Shown: positions 1-9,488 of the stretch, piece by piece
Position numbering within the stretch: the stretch's first letter is position 1
How the letters are laid out: each line of letters opens with the position of its first letter
Source: Lentilactobacillus sunkii DSM 19904
GTDB taxonomy: Bacteria; Bacillota; Bacilli; Lactobacillales; Lactobacillaceae
DNA length: 64,000 nt
Direction: 5' to 3'
Assembly: GCF_001435575.1 (NCBI RefSeq)
Contig: NZ_AZEA01000007.1
Span: forward strand, 30,686-94,685
The notes under the pieces: model-generated
Told to the model about the DNA's origin: nothing
The model's database searches: none
Seen by the model: the letters and a program-made list of their open reading frames with translations, nothing else
Position numbers and translations under genes: made by a program

Positions 1-496
1 AATCATCATGGTAACCGCCAAGGACTCTGAATTAGACAAAGTTCTCGGACTTGAACTCGGTGCCGATGACTATGTTACCAAGCCCTTCTCCAACCGTGAA
101 CTGGTTGCCCGGGTTAAGGCCAACTTACGCCGTCAGGGTTCCAGCAGCAGTAGTAACACCAACGAAGAAGACGATACGAAAGATATCAAAATCGGTGATT
201 TGGTCATTCATCCGGAAGCTTACTCAGTTTCCAAACGTGGTGAAAACATTGAGTTGACTCACCGTGAATTTGAATTGCTTCATTATCTGGCCCAACATAT
301 CGGCCAGGTCATGACTCGTGAACATCTACTCCAGACGGTCTGGGGATATGACTACTTTGGCGATGTCAGAACGGTTGATGTTACCGTTAGACGGCTTCGT
401 GAAAAAGTAGAGGACAGCCCCAGCCATCCAACTTGGCTGGTGACCCGCCGTGGGGTAGGTTATTACCTGCGCAACCCAGAAAACGATCAAGCATAA
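1..496 (+). CDS. walR: WalR (YycF) response regulator, 3' part
   Basis: C-terminal part of the essential OmpR-family response regulator of the WalRK two-component system, which controls peptidoglycan hydrolases and wall homeostasis. The reading frame is open to the window edge, so the gene is cut at its 5' end and the ATG at 8 is internal. The end of the receiver domain is visible (MVTAKDSE, then [10 protein letters not shown] with the conserved Lys), followed by a Ser-rich linker and a winged-helix DNA-binding domain ([41 protein letters not shown]). It heads walR-walK-yycH-yycI-walJ, with walK 37 nt downstream. Family identity is clear from the near-canonical sequence. Confidence 0.97.
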   Translation, partial: IIMVTAKDSELDKVLGLELGADDYVTKPFSNRELVARVKANLRRQGSSSSSNTNEEDDTKDIKIGDLVIHPEAYSVSKRGENIELTHREFELLHYLAQHIGQVMTREHLLQTVWGYDYFGDVRTVDVTVRRLREKVEDSPSHPTWLVTRRGVGYYLRNPENDQA

Positions 497-533
497 TATC
501 AATGAAATCAACGCATAAGGGGTACTACTGGTT

Positions 534-2387
534 GTGAATAATCGAATTAAATTTTATCAATCAATCAAATTTAAGATAGCACTGGTTTTCGCCCTTATTC
601 TACTGGTCACATTGGAAATTGTTGGTGCCGTTTTCGTCAGACAGTTGGAACATCAAAATTTGGCAACGTTTAAGAACCAAATTCAGCTGCAGACATACGT
701 CACCAACTCGTTAACGACTCAATTGTCGCAATCCAATGAGACGCAGGCTAATGGTCGAATCAAGACAATTTTAAATGATTCCGGCAGCGGCAATACTGCT
801 CAAATTCAAGTTATTGATAACAAAGGAACCATCCGTGGAACCAACCAGATCAACAATCAGGCAATTGTTGGCCAAAAGACCACTGATGATAACGTCAAGA
901 ACGCTATCTATAATGGCAAAAAGTTTGAAAAGACAACTTATGATTCATCAACGGGAGCACGTTATTACACGATGATCTCGCCGTTGATTAAGAGCTCCAA
1001 TAATAATAGTACGGTCGTCGGGGTGGTTTACACCCGGGCGAACCTCGATAGTGTGTATGACAGTATCAACAGCATTACGTTGATTTATCTGTTTGCCGCG
1101 TCGATCGCTATTATATTGGGGTTATTAATCTCGATTGTGATTTCCAGGGCGATTACCCGACCAATTGAAGAAATGAAGAAACAAACGATCAGAATTGCCC
1201 GTGGGGACTATTCGGGCCAGGTTCACGTTTATGGAAACGATGAGCTGGGTCAACTTGCCAGTGCGGTTAACAACCTGTCTGTCAGGGTTGAAGAGTCCCA
1301 TGAATCAACTGAGTCTGAACGACGCCGACTGGATTCCGTGTTGGCCAACATGACCGATGGTGTTTTAGCTACTGACCGTCGTGGAAATGTCATCATTATC
1401 AACGAAACGGCTGCCAGCTTCCTGGACGCTGATGAAAATCAGGTCATGGGAAAGTCGATTTTGGACGTTTTGGATATTCGAAAAGACTATAGTCTGCGTG
1501 ATTTACTTGAGAAGCCGGATGAAATTATTCTGGATCTTTCAAGTGAAGATCACAGTCTGGTTCTTCATGCCCATTTCTCACTGATTCAACGGGAGTCCGG
1601 CTTTATCAGTGGACTCGTCTGTGTGCTCCGTGATATCACTGAGCAGCAGCGAATCGACCAGGACCGGAAGCAATTTGTTTCCAACGTTTCTCATGAATTG
1701 AGAACCCCATTGACCAGTGTTCGTTCATACATTGAAGCTTTATCCGATGGTGCATGGAAGGATCCCAAGTTGGCACCCAAGTTCCTGAAAGTAACCCAAG
1801 ATGAAACCGATCGGATGATCCGAATGATCAATGACCTGTTAACCTTGTCGCGAATGGATTCAGGAACTCAGAAGATGGAAGTCGAACTGGTTAACATCAA
1901 TGAATTGTTCAACTACGTCTTGAACCGATTTGATATGATTCTTAAAAAAGAGGACCATCCAGAAAAGACCTACACGATCAAGCGTTACTTTACCAAGCAG
2001 GATTTGTGGGTTGATCTGGATACCGACCGTTTCACCCAAGTGCTGGACAACTTGATGAACAACGCGATCAAGTATTCACCGGACGGCGGTGTGATTACCT
2101 GTCGGCTTTATGAGACCCGTAACAAGGTCATTTTAAGTGTCTCTGACCAAGGTTTGGGAATTCCACGTAAGGATATTCCCCATATCTTTGATCGGTTCTA
2201 CCGGGTTGATAAGGCACGTTCCCGTCAACAAGGCGGTAGTGGATTAGGATTGGCGATTTCCAAGGAAACCGTCGAAGCTTTGCATGGCCAAATTTGGGCC
2301 GAGAGTGTGGAAGGTAAAGGATCAACGTTCTATATTGCCCTGCCATACGAACCGGTAGAAGAGGAGGACTTGTGGGATGAGGTTTAG
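534..2387 (+). CDS. walK: WalK (YycG) sensor histidine kinase
   Basis: Membrane sensor kinase partner of WalR. GTG start with AAGGGG about 11 nt upstream. 617 aa with the WalK layout: TM1 about 13-35, extracytoplasmic sensor domain about 36-180, TM2 about 181-203, HAMP about 204-256, PAS about 262-370, HisKA with phospho-acceptor His387 in VSHELRTPL, and HATPase with the N box (DNLMNNAIKYSPDGG), DQGLGIP and GGSGLGLAISK. Length and order match Lactobacillaceae WalK. The end overlaps yycH by 11 nt, implying translational coupling. Nothing is truncated and catalytic motifs look intact. Confidence 0.97.
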   Translation: MNNRIKFYQSIKFKIALVFALILLVTLEIVGAVFVRQLEHQNLATFKNQIQLQTYVTNSLTTQLSQSNETQANGRIKTILNDSGSGNTAQIQVIDNKGTIRGTNQINNQAIVGQKTTDDNVKNAIYNGKKFEKTTYDSSTGARYYTMISPLIKSSNNNSTVVGVVYTRANLDSVYDSINSITLIYLFAASIAIILGLLISIVISRAITRPIEEMKKQTIRIARGDYSGQVHVYGNDELGQLASAVNNLSVRVEESHESTESERRRLDSVLANMTDGVLATDRRGNVIIINETAASFLDADENQVMGKSILDVLDIRKDYSLRDLLEKPDEIILDLSSEDHSLVLHAHFSLIQRESGFISGLVCVLRDITEQQRIDQDRKQFVSNVSHELRTPLTSVRSYIEALSDGAWKDPKLAPKFLKVTQDETDRMIRMINDLLTLSRMDSGTQKMEVELVNINELFNYVLNRFDMILKKEDHPEKTYTIKRYFTKQDLWVDLDTDRFTQVLDNLMNNAIKYSPDGGVITCRLYETRNKVILSVSDQGLGIPRKDIPHIFDRFYRVDKARSRQQGGSGLGLAISKETVEALHGQIWAESVEGKGSTFYIALPYEPVEEEDLWDEV

Positions 2388-3675
2388 TAAATACTTAATA
2401 CCACTGGCACTTACCATTGCGGTGGTTATCAGTCTGACTCTTTCAGTTGTTCTCTGGACAAATCCGGCCAACTATCGAACCAACAAACAAACGGCACAAA
2501 GTCCGCAAACTCAGCAAATGATTAAACCCAGACAGTACGTTTATACGCCGGTCCAGGCTATTCACACCAATGCGGATGGCAGTCAACAGATTATGGTGAA
2601 CAAGCTGGTTAACACGGTTACTGAAGTCAAGAAGACCATGAGAAACTACCAGAAGCCAAAAATTAAGACCTTGAGTAAAAATTCCAAGGTTGATTATTTC
2701 CGAATTGCCAACCAGACTGACTCGATCATGCTGAATTACTCGGATACGGTTTCCATGCGGGCAGTTAACTACATTGTTAAAAATCGATTTAGAAAATTGC
2801 CAAATTACAAGATTAATCGAATTATTTTACCTACCAACAATTCCACCAAGCTATACCTTTTATATGATAAGAACTTCACGGTATACGAAGTGGATGTTAA
2901 AAAGCATTCGTTAAAATCATTAAACAAAGTATTAAAAATGGACATGCGGACACAGCCGGCTTCCTTTAAGCTATTAAACAATATACCGACAGTCTACGTC
3001 ACGACAGCAGTTCAAATGCAGCCTTACAAGTATTTAATTGACCGTCAGTCCGATGACTATTATGTTAGCCGGCTGCTTAACACTCAGGATTCAACCAACG
3101 TGAGTGTTAAGCGTCGAAAGAACATGACGATCTATGGGGATCAGAGTTCACTTCAGCTGACCTTTAATTCCAATAACCGGATGGCTGAATTTTCCGACTT
3201 TCGGCCCAATAAAAATCGCCGGAATCTGACATCAGCAATCAATGATTCTTATAAGAACGTCACCAAGCTGGGATTACCGATGGATAACGTCCGCTTCTTC
3301 AGCTATGATGCTAAAAACCGGACGATTATGTACCGAACATACGTGGAAGGTTTCCCGATTTTTCGGGCAAACGGCTTTGGAACGGTTTCAACCAGAACAC
3401 TGAATTCGAGTGCTCAGCGGACTCGGTTCTCACTGGATAATCCTGAAGTTCCACTGCCAAGTAACAAGGGATACGTTTCTTTGCCATCAACTGAAACCAT
3501 GCTGAAACGATTGGAGCGTGGTGGTTATGATATCAAGGAGATTTCAAAGGTGCGTTTGGGATACACTTGGAAGAAGGATTCAACTTCACCATTGTTAATC
3601 GATCTGAATCCAGAATGGTACGTATACTTCAATAAGCAATGGCGCAGTTACACTTCACTTATGAATCAATATTAG
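2377..3675 (+). CDS. yycH: YycH, WalK-interacting regulatory protein
   Basis: Membrane-anchored extracytoplasmic protein that in Bacillus works with YycI to tune WalK activity. 432 aa; one N-terminal TM helix (about residues 6-28) with the rest outside the cell and rich in Asn, Lys and Thr. ATG start with GAGGAGGA about 8 nt upstream, overlapping the 3' end of walK. Identity rests mainly on position between walK and yycI, size and topology, plus YycH-like sequence. The protein is weakly conserved between genera, so its exact effect on WalK here (activating or inhibiting) cannot be told from sequence. Confidence 0.93.
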   Translation: MRFSKYLIPLALTIAVVISLTLSVVLWTNPANYRTNKQTAQSPQTQQMIKPRQYVYTPVQAIHTNADGSQQIMVNKLVNTVTEVKKTMRNYQKPKIKTLSKNSKVDYFRIANQTDSIMLNYSDTVSMRAVNYIVKNRFRKLPNYKINRIILPTNNSTKLYLLYDKNFTVYEVDVKKHSLKSLNKVLKMDMRTQPASFKLLNNIPTVYVTTAVQMQPYKYLIDRQSDDYYVSRLLNTQDSTNVSVKRRKNMTIYGDQSSLQLTFNSNNRMAEFSDFRPNKNRRNLTSAINDSYKNVTKLGLPMDNVRFFSYDAKNRTIMYRTYVEGFPIFRANGFGTVSTRTLNSSAQRTRFSLDNPEVPLPSNKGYVSLPSTETMLKRLERGGYDIKEISKVRLGYTWKKDSTSPLLIDLNPEWYVYFNKQWRSYTSLMNQY

Positions 3676-3691
3676 GAAAGGAGGGAGCCTA

Positions 3692-4522
3692 GTGAACTTT
3701 CGAAGAATTGAGATCATCTTTTTGGTGACCTTTATCGCAATGGATATTTTCCTGTTTGGAATGTTTAAGAAAAATATGGACATGCAGGCCGATAATGTCG
3801 GTCAGGGTGGTTCGGATTCCGTCATCATCAAGGAAATGCGTAACGACCAGATTAAAGTCGGCAGCTTATCGAAAAAGAATGAAACCGCCTATTATATTTC
3901 TGGTGAGCAGGGTGATGTATTACGCAATCAGATGGGCCAGCTCATCAACCAGACTCCTCAATTTGTGGGACATGAACTGGAAAGTGAACTCAAGCAGCCG
4001 ATTTCCGTGAACAAAGACAATCCGCAGAAGTCAATTAATACATTGCTGGAGGATTCCACCTTTGTGTTATTCGGCAACCAATACGTTTACAGCAAAAACC
4101 TTTCAACCAGTCGGAATATCGTATACAATCAAAAGGCGTTAGGGAGTTCAATTTACTCCTCCGAAGCTCAAATCAGATTTACTTTGAATTCGAATCATCA
4201 GATTGTCAGTTACACACAATCGTATCTCCAAAACATCAAGAGTCTTCGTGAAAGTTCGAGAACCATTTCGGAAACCAGGGCATTGATTTGGCTTTATCAA
4301 TATAACGAAATCCCGAATAACACCACTGTTGCCTGGGCAAGTCTGGGTTACACGAAACTGTTGTCGATTGATGGTGATCGGGTGTTTATTCCAACCTGGA
4401 TAATCGCAATCAGACCGCAAAACTCAACGCAGATTCAGCTTAAGCGAATCAACGCGTTTACCGGTGGCATCATCAAGGAAACCGACGAGAACTTGAAGAA
4501 TAATCCTTCGTCAATGAACTAA
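3692..4522 (+). CDS. yycI: YycI, WalK-interacting regulatory protein
   Basis: 276-aa single-pass membrane protein, paralogous in fold to the C-terminal part of YycH and known in Bacillus to form a complex with YycH and WalK at the membrane. GTG start with a strong GGAGGGAG ribosome site, 16 nt after yycH. TM helix about residues 7-25 (IIFLVTFIAMDIFLFGMF), then an extracytoplasmic domain. Position between yycH and the metallo-hydrolase walJ is the standard Lactobacillaceae order. No anomalies. Confidence 0.93.
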   Translation: MNFRRIEIIFLVTFIAMDIFLFGMFKKNMDMQADNVGQGGSDSVIIKEMRNDQIKVGSLSKKNETAYYISGEQGDVLRNQMGQLINQTPQFVGHELESELKQPISVNKDNPQKSINTLLEDSTFVLFGNQYVYSKNLSTSRNIVYNQKALGSSIYSSEAQIRFTLNSNHQIVSYTQSYLQNIKSLRESSRTISETRALIWLYQYNEIPNNTTVAWASLGYTKLLSIDGDRVFIPTWIIAIRPQNSTQIQLKRINAFTGGIIKETDENLKNNPSSMN

Positions 4523-4542
4523 AGTTAGGAAGAAGAACCGTT

Positions 4543-5346
4543 ATGAATAATGATGACATGAAAATCAGTATCCTGGCCAGCGGAAGCGGCGGGAACGTTA
4601 CTTATATCGAAACACCCGATCACAAAGTCTTATGTGACGCCGGCTTGAGCGGTAAGAAAATTGAAGCGCTGATGAATTCAATCGGCCGTGATTTAAGTGA
4701 TGTTGATTCGCTGTTTGTCACCCATGAGCATTCGGATCACCGTTTGGGTGCCGGTGTTTTGGCGCGCAAATATGGGATCCAGGTATATGCCAATGAAGGC
4801 ACATGGGATGCCATGGCACCAAGAATTGGTAAGGTTTCCGATGATCAGAAGAATATCATGCCGCCGGACAGTGTTATGGATCTTGGCGATATTGACGTCG
4901 AGAGCTTCTCAGTCTCACATGATGCAGCCGAACCGCAATTTTATGTCTTTCATCATAACAACAAGTCCTTCGTCGTCTTGACCGATACCGGTTATGTTTC
5001 TGATCGAATGGAAGGGGTTATCAAAGATGCCGATGGTTACCTGCTAGAGTGCAACCACGACATCGAAATGCTTGAAAATGGCGATTACCCTTGGATGACC
5101 AAGAAGCGAATTCTGGGCGACCAGGGTCATTTGTCCAACGAAGACGGTGCCAATGCGATGCTTGACGTGATTGGTCACCGGACCAAGAAAGTCTTCCTGG
5201 GTCATCGAAGTGTTCACAATAATATGAAGACTTTGGCCCATTTGACCGTTGCCTCTATCTTGGAAGACCATGATATGGGCGTCGGTAAGGACTTTAAGCT
5301 GTATGACACTTCACAGGATCATGCCTCACCCTTAATGATTATTTAA
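4543..5346 (+). CDS. walJ: WalJ (YycJ/VicX) metallo-beta-lactamase-fold hydrolase
   Basis: 267-aa cytoplasmic MBL-fold hydrolase, last gene of the wal operon; the family is linked to cell division and DNA repair, probably as a 5' exonuclease. The dinuclear-metal motif THEHSDH is at residues 60-66 (H61, H63, D65, H66), with further ligands likely in SVSHD and LTDTGY and a C-terminal GHRS motif. ATG at 4543 has AGGAAG 9 nt upstream; a second in-frame ATG at 4558 lacks such a site. htrA follows 92 nt later with its own ribosome site. Confidence 0.93.
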   Translation: MNNDDMKISILASGSGGNVTYIETPDHKVLCDAGLSGKKIEALMNSIGRDLSDVDSLFVTHEHSDHRLGAGVLARKYGIQVYANEGTWDAMAPRIGKVSDDQKNIMPPDSVMDLGDIDVESFSVSHDAAEPQFYVFHHNNKSFVVLTDTGYVSDRMEGVIKDADGYLLECNHDIEMLENGDYPWMTKKRILGDQGHLSNEDGANAMLDVIGHRTKKVFLGHRSVHNNMKTLAHLTVASILEDHDMGVGKDFKLYDTSQDHASPLMII

Positions 5347-5438
5347 ACACTCTTTAGATATTTCTAAACTTTTAAACACACTATTGTCATGAAAAAAGGT
5401 TATTATAGTTAATATAAAATAACAGGGAGGCACACTAA

Positions 5439-6698
5439 TTGGCACAAAATAATGGTTTTGGAAAATTCATTGCGACCGCCGTTATTGCCGGCGCTCTTGG
5501 CGGCGGGATTACTTACGGCGGAGTTTCATATTTTAATAACAATAATAATGGAACTGGAACAGAGCTGGTCTCTGGTACAAACAAGAATGGCAACACCAAG
5601 GTCAGCAATGTGAAGGTGAACCTCAATACACAAGCAGAAAAGGCGTTCAATGCCACAAAGAGCACCGTCGTTTCTGTTATTAATTTGCAAAAACAAAGTT
5701 CAAGTGATGACACATTATCCGGAATTTTGGGTCAGATTCAAGGCGGTTCTTCAAGTAAAAAGAAGAGCAGTGGCGAACTTGAGGCCTCCAGTGAAGGATC
5801 CGGTGTGATCTACAAGAAGAGCGGTAATACTGCATATATCGTTACCAACAACCACGTGGTTGCCGGTGCCAATGCTTTGGAAATTATCCTTAGTGACGGC
5901 TCCAAAGTTTCTGCATCGGTTGTCGGTAAAGATGCTGTGAGTGACTTGGCCGTTATCAAGATCAACTCGGATAAGGTTAAGAAAGTCGCTACCTTTGGTG
6001 ATTCAGATAACATTAAGGTTGCCGAACCGGTTCTTGCAATTGGTTCACCACTTGGTTCGCAGTACGCAACCTCGGTTACTCAAGGAATTATTTCCGCCAA
6101 GAAGCGGGAAGTTCCACAAACTTCCGAGAGTGGTGCCCAGATTGGAAACGCAACCGTTATTCAGACTGACGCTGCGATTAACCCTGGTAATTCAGGTGGT
6201 CCGCTGATTAACTTCGCTGGACAAGTTGTCGGGATCAATTCAATGAAGCTCGCTTCTGATCAACAAGGTACCAGTGTTGAAGGAATGGGCTTTGCAATTC
6301 CAAGTAATGAAGTGGTTATGATCATTAATCAGCTGATTAAGAATGGTCAAGTTGTTCGACCAGCCTTGGGAATTGGCTACACTGATTTGTCCAATATTTC
6401 AGAACAGCAACAGCGCTCTATTTTGAAGCTGCCTAAGAGTGTCACTCAAGGTGCCGTTGTCCTCAACGTCAACTCAAACTCACCTGCTAAGCGGGCTGGA
6501 TTGGCCAAATATGATGTCATTACCGCATTGGATGGCACCAAGATTACCCAGCAGAGTCAATTGCGGGATATCTTGTATAAGCATAAGATTGGCGATAAGA
6601 TTTCAGTTACCTATTATCACAAGGGTGACAAGAAGACCGGTTCAATTACGTTAAATGAAAAAGCCACCAGTAAAGTTTTAAGTGAAGCAACTAAGTAA
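5439..6698 (+). CDS. htrA: HtrA/DegP-like serine protease
   Basis: Surface-exposed trypsin-like quality-control protease. TTG start with AGGGAGG 8 nt upstream. 419 aa: short cytoplasmic head, one TM or uncleaved signal helix (about 9-31), an Asn/Ser-rich linker, protease domain with catalytic His139 (VTNNHVV), Asp169 (SDLAVIKI) and Ser252 (NPGNSGGPL), and one PDZ domain (about 305-405). The walJ-htrA-rlmH neighbourhood is conserved in lactobacilli and places the locus near the chromosome origin. In relatives it is induced by heat and envelope stress; no regulatory site was identified here. A terminator hairpin follows. Confidence 0.96.
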   Translation: MAQNNGFGKFIATAVIAGALGGGITYGGVSYFNNNNNGTGTELVSGTNKNGNTKVSNVKVNLNTQAEKAFNATKSTVVSVINLQKQSSSDDTLSGILGQIQGGSSSKKKSSGELEASSEGSGVIYKKSGNTAYIVTNNHVVAGANALEIILSDGSKVSASVVGKDAVSDLAVIKINSDKVKKVATFGDSDNIKVAEPVLAIGSPLGSQYATSVTQGIISAKKREVPQTSESGAQIGNATVIQTDAAINPGNSGGPLINFAGQVVGINSMKLASDQQGTSVEGMGFAIPSNEVVMIINQLIKNGQVVRPALGIGYTDLSNISEQQQRSILKLPKSVTQGAVVLNVNSNSPAKRAGLAKYDVITALDGTKITQQSQLRDILYKHKIGDKISVTYYHKGDKKTGSITLNEKATSKVLSEATK

Positions 6699-6718
6699 AT
6701 CAAGTTTCTAAAAATGCG

Positions 6719-6759
6719 ATAACCTCCGTTTGTCAGTTGATGAACGGGGGTTATTTTTT
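6719..6759 (+). terminator. Intrinsic terminator of htrA
   Basis: Stem ATAACCTCCGTT (6719-6730) pairs with AACGGGGGTTAT (6743-6754, one G-U pair), followed by a T run. It separates htrA from the S-layer-type gene. Confidence 0.85.
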
Positions 6760-6792
6760 CACCTTTTATGGTTGGGGCGGTTCTGCTTACTT

Positions 6793-6806
6793 TACATTAG
6801 TGTAAT
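6793..6806. promoter_or_regulatory. Inverted repeat upstream of S-layer-type gene
   Basis: TTACATTAGTGTAA is a 5-bp-arm palindrome about 80 nt before the S-layer-type start, in AT-rich DNA that probably also holds the promoter. A related longer palindrome, TTACATAGCTATGTAA, lies at 15053-15068. Operator function is a guess. Confidence 0.3.
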
Positions 6807-6888
6807 ACTTAATATTCATGTAATATTAATCAATTCTCACTTGAGATACAATTGAGGTGTAACAAAAAATGCTAAAGGGGAAATGCAC

Positions 6889-9069
6889 ATGACAATTCAT
6901 TTTAAGGAGTCACTTATTGCTTCTCTCGCTGCATTTGGGTTAGTTGCGGCTGTTGGGGTCACAAACGCTCAAAATGCCAGCGCGAAATCACGGGTAAGGG
7001 TTACTTCAAACGTGAAGTTGCGAACCGATGCAACCACTCGTAATGTAAACTTTACCGGCAGAGCCGGTCTGTATACCAAGGCCTCTGCTTTTAAGAGTGC
7101 CAAGAAGGTTGCGACGACGATTACTTTGAAGGACTTGGCACGAACCAATAAATCAGCCAAGAACGTTCGAGCTTACCGAGTTGCCAAAACCAACAAAGGT
7201 AAGGTCTATTACAAGGTCGTTACCTTTGACGGCAGGTACCGTGGTTGGATTTACGGCGGTCGAAGTACTGCTAATTTTGCCGGTGGTTTGAAATCCTATC
7301 AAACATTCCAGGAAGGTTCACTTACTAATGATATGACGACTGGTACTTTCCAGTTTGCCAATCCGGGAACCGCAAATGACAACCAGACAGTTACATATAA
7401 ACAACCTGCCTGGACACAATATAAGGTTGGCCGTCAGGTAACTGATTCAACGCCTTATGCGAACGTCACTTACAAGATTGATAAAGCCGGAACGAGAACT
7501 CGCGAAGGTGATCAATGGGTTCACATTTACGCAACTAACGGAAACTCTGGTGCCGATGGCTGGATTTTATATTCTGGCCTGAAGACTGCTTCAAATAATA
7601 ACTCGCCCGTTGCTGACAACGCTATCCGAATTAACGTTGTTGATTCAGCCACTGGTGCATCAGTTACCTCTGTTGACTACACAAAGAGTGGTGCAAGCAA
7701 AGGTGCCACAGTTGGAACTAATAACAATGGAACTTGGCAGCTTTCTTCAACTGATTCAAGTGCTATTCAAACACAGCTTGCTTCCAAGCTTGGACCTTTG
7801 GGTTACACCGGATTTACTCTAACCCAAGGACAAATGGCTGCGATTGCTCAAGCAACATTTGGTTCAGACGTAACTATTTCAGTTGTTAAGCCAACAATCG
7901 GCAAAGCTGTTCGAATTCTGTTAACCGATCCTAATGGTAACACCATCAGCTACGTTGATTATACAAACGCAAACGCTGTTCAAGGCCAAACCGTTGGAAC
8001 GTTGAATGGATCAACTTGGCAGTTAGCTGCTACCGATGCATCCGCAATCCAAACTAAATTGGTTGATGCATTGAAGGGAACCGGTTATGCATTAAGCGCC
8101 AGCAACACTTTGACCGCTGATCAACAAGCAGCGATTGCGCAAACCACTTATGGTAACCAGGTTTCAATTAAGACGGTTGCCGTAAATCCGGTTAAGGATA
8201 ATGAAGTTCAGCTGTCATTTGTTGATCAATCAGGTAATGCTGTTGGCTCATTGAAGTTGACTAAGGGTACCAATGATAAAAAGGCTATTGATACCATTAA
8301 GGCTGCAAGTAAGGATGACCCAACATCAAGCGATGCTGCGACTGTGAAAAAAGCTTATGCTGAATTATTAACGGCTGCCGGTATTAAGGGTTATACCACT
8401 GATGGATTGACCTCAGAACAAGCAGCAGCTAATTTAGCTGCTATTACCAAGGCTGAATATGGCAAGGATGTTAAGTTGATTGTGGCTAAGATTCCCGTAA
8501 AGGCGTTGGCTTCGAAATTTAGTTTCTTTGATCAAGCATGGGAAGTTATTACTACTAAGGATGTACCAGTTACCTATTTTGAAAGTTCAAATGGTAAACG
8601 AGATAGTGATACAAACTTTAGTAAGGCTTTAGTTGCTGATGCAAACCTCAATGGTTATGCTGGGGACACTGTTTCAGTGGCTAAATTTAATTAGGCCTTG
8701 AATGATCAAGGATTGGCTACGATTTACTATGCTGCAAAAGATGATAAGGCACCTTTTTACCAGTCTGGAGGAACTCACATGGGCTCCAGTGATTTAAACG
8801 GAACTGATGGGTCAATCTTTAATTCTCAATATAAAGATAAAAACGTTTGGGTTTACAAGATGACAATTACTGCTAAAGCTGATGACAAAGGTGTAGCAAT
8901 TGGTACTACTCCATTATTTGATAAAGATGGTAATGTAAAAATTGCTGATGCTGGAAAAGATATCACTCTAAGAAGCAGTAGTAGTGATGGACACAAAGTT
9001 AAGCTTGATGCTAAAAACTATGCTGTTAGTTCGTTGCAACAATTGTATAACAACGCTACCGGAAAGTAG
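6889..9069 (+). pseudogene. S-layer-type surface protein gene interrupted by in-frame TAG
   Basis: Secreted wall-bound protein of the L. brevis/L. buchneri S-layer family. A signal peptide (about residues 1-31, ending NASA-KS) is followed by a basic N-terminal wall-binding region with two SLAP-like modules (ending YRGWIYGG and GADGWILYSGLK), then three tandem repeats of about 85 aa (near 7615-7895, 7900-8185 and 8200-8500) that each end in AAIAQ..YG-type helices. The frame stops at TAG 8692-8694, yet coding continues in the same frame for 124 more codons to 9069 with the same composition, so a single nonsense change has probably cut a roughly 725-aa protein. Start 6889 is preferred over ATG 6883 because AAAGGGG ends at 6880. 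A truncated secreted product may still be made. Confidence 0.8.
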
Positions 9070-9090
9070 TTTTGAATAGATTAACCAATA

Positions 9091-9124
9091 GAGTACTCAG
9101 CATTTTTTGTTGAGTACTTTTTTG
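9091..9124 (+). terminator. Intrinsic terminator of the S-layer-type gene
   Basis: AGTACTCA (9092-9099) pairs with TGAGTACT (9111-9118), followed by a T tract. The hairpin is symmetrical and could also stop minus-strand transcription from the small gene at 9137-9274. Confidence 0.8.
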
Positions 9125-9136
9125 TGCTTGTTTGTA

Positions 9137-9274
9137 TTATTGAGCATCAATGGGGATACACAATATAACCCCCTCCTGCGTCTGAAACACGTTATACCGT
9201 TCGTTCTGAGGAACAATGTCACTAGGGATGGGAACCGCAAGCGATCCGTCTTTATTGATCAATTTAACTGTCAT
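9137..9274 (-). CDS. Small orphan AbrB/MazE-like protein (45 aa)
   Basis: A 45-codon minus-strand frame from ATG at 9272-9274 to TAA at 9137-9139, starting MTVKLINKDGSLAVPIP and ending VILCIPIDAQ. The pattern of a short strand, a GS.AVPIP turn and a second strand ending in IPI resembles the swapped-hairpin DNA-binding half of MazE/PemI antitoxins; compare GNSLVVTVP in the MazE at 27394. A GGAG lies about 10 nt upstream. There is no toxin gene beside it, and the acidic toxin-binding tail typical of MazE is missing, so it is either a remnant or a solitary regulator. It may not be expressed; the short length keeps confidence moderate. Confidence 0.42.
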   Translation of the reverse strand: MTVKLINKDGSLAVPIPSDIVPQNERYNVFQTQEGVILCIPIDAQ

Positions 9275-9488
9275 TCGACTATTCTCCAATCAAAAGTTGA
9301 GGTTATGTTCGGTTTATGCTATGAAAAGACATGAAAATTAGTCCGATTTGTCCGCAAACATAAGATGAAATCATGATTTACGAACGGCCTTCCCAAATAG
9401 CTTGAACTTGTACCGTACACATTATATAAATACGAACGACAACCCCGGTTTTATTTAAAAGATTCACTGGATGTAAAGATTTGATAAA

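Noticed and set aside
8698..9069. Independent 123-aa gene after the S-layer-type frame
   Set aside because: Same frame and composition as the upstream part, with no ribosome site; it is the tail of the interrupted gene.
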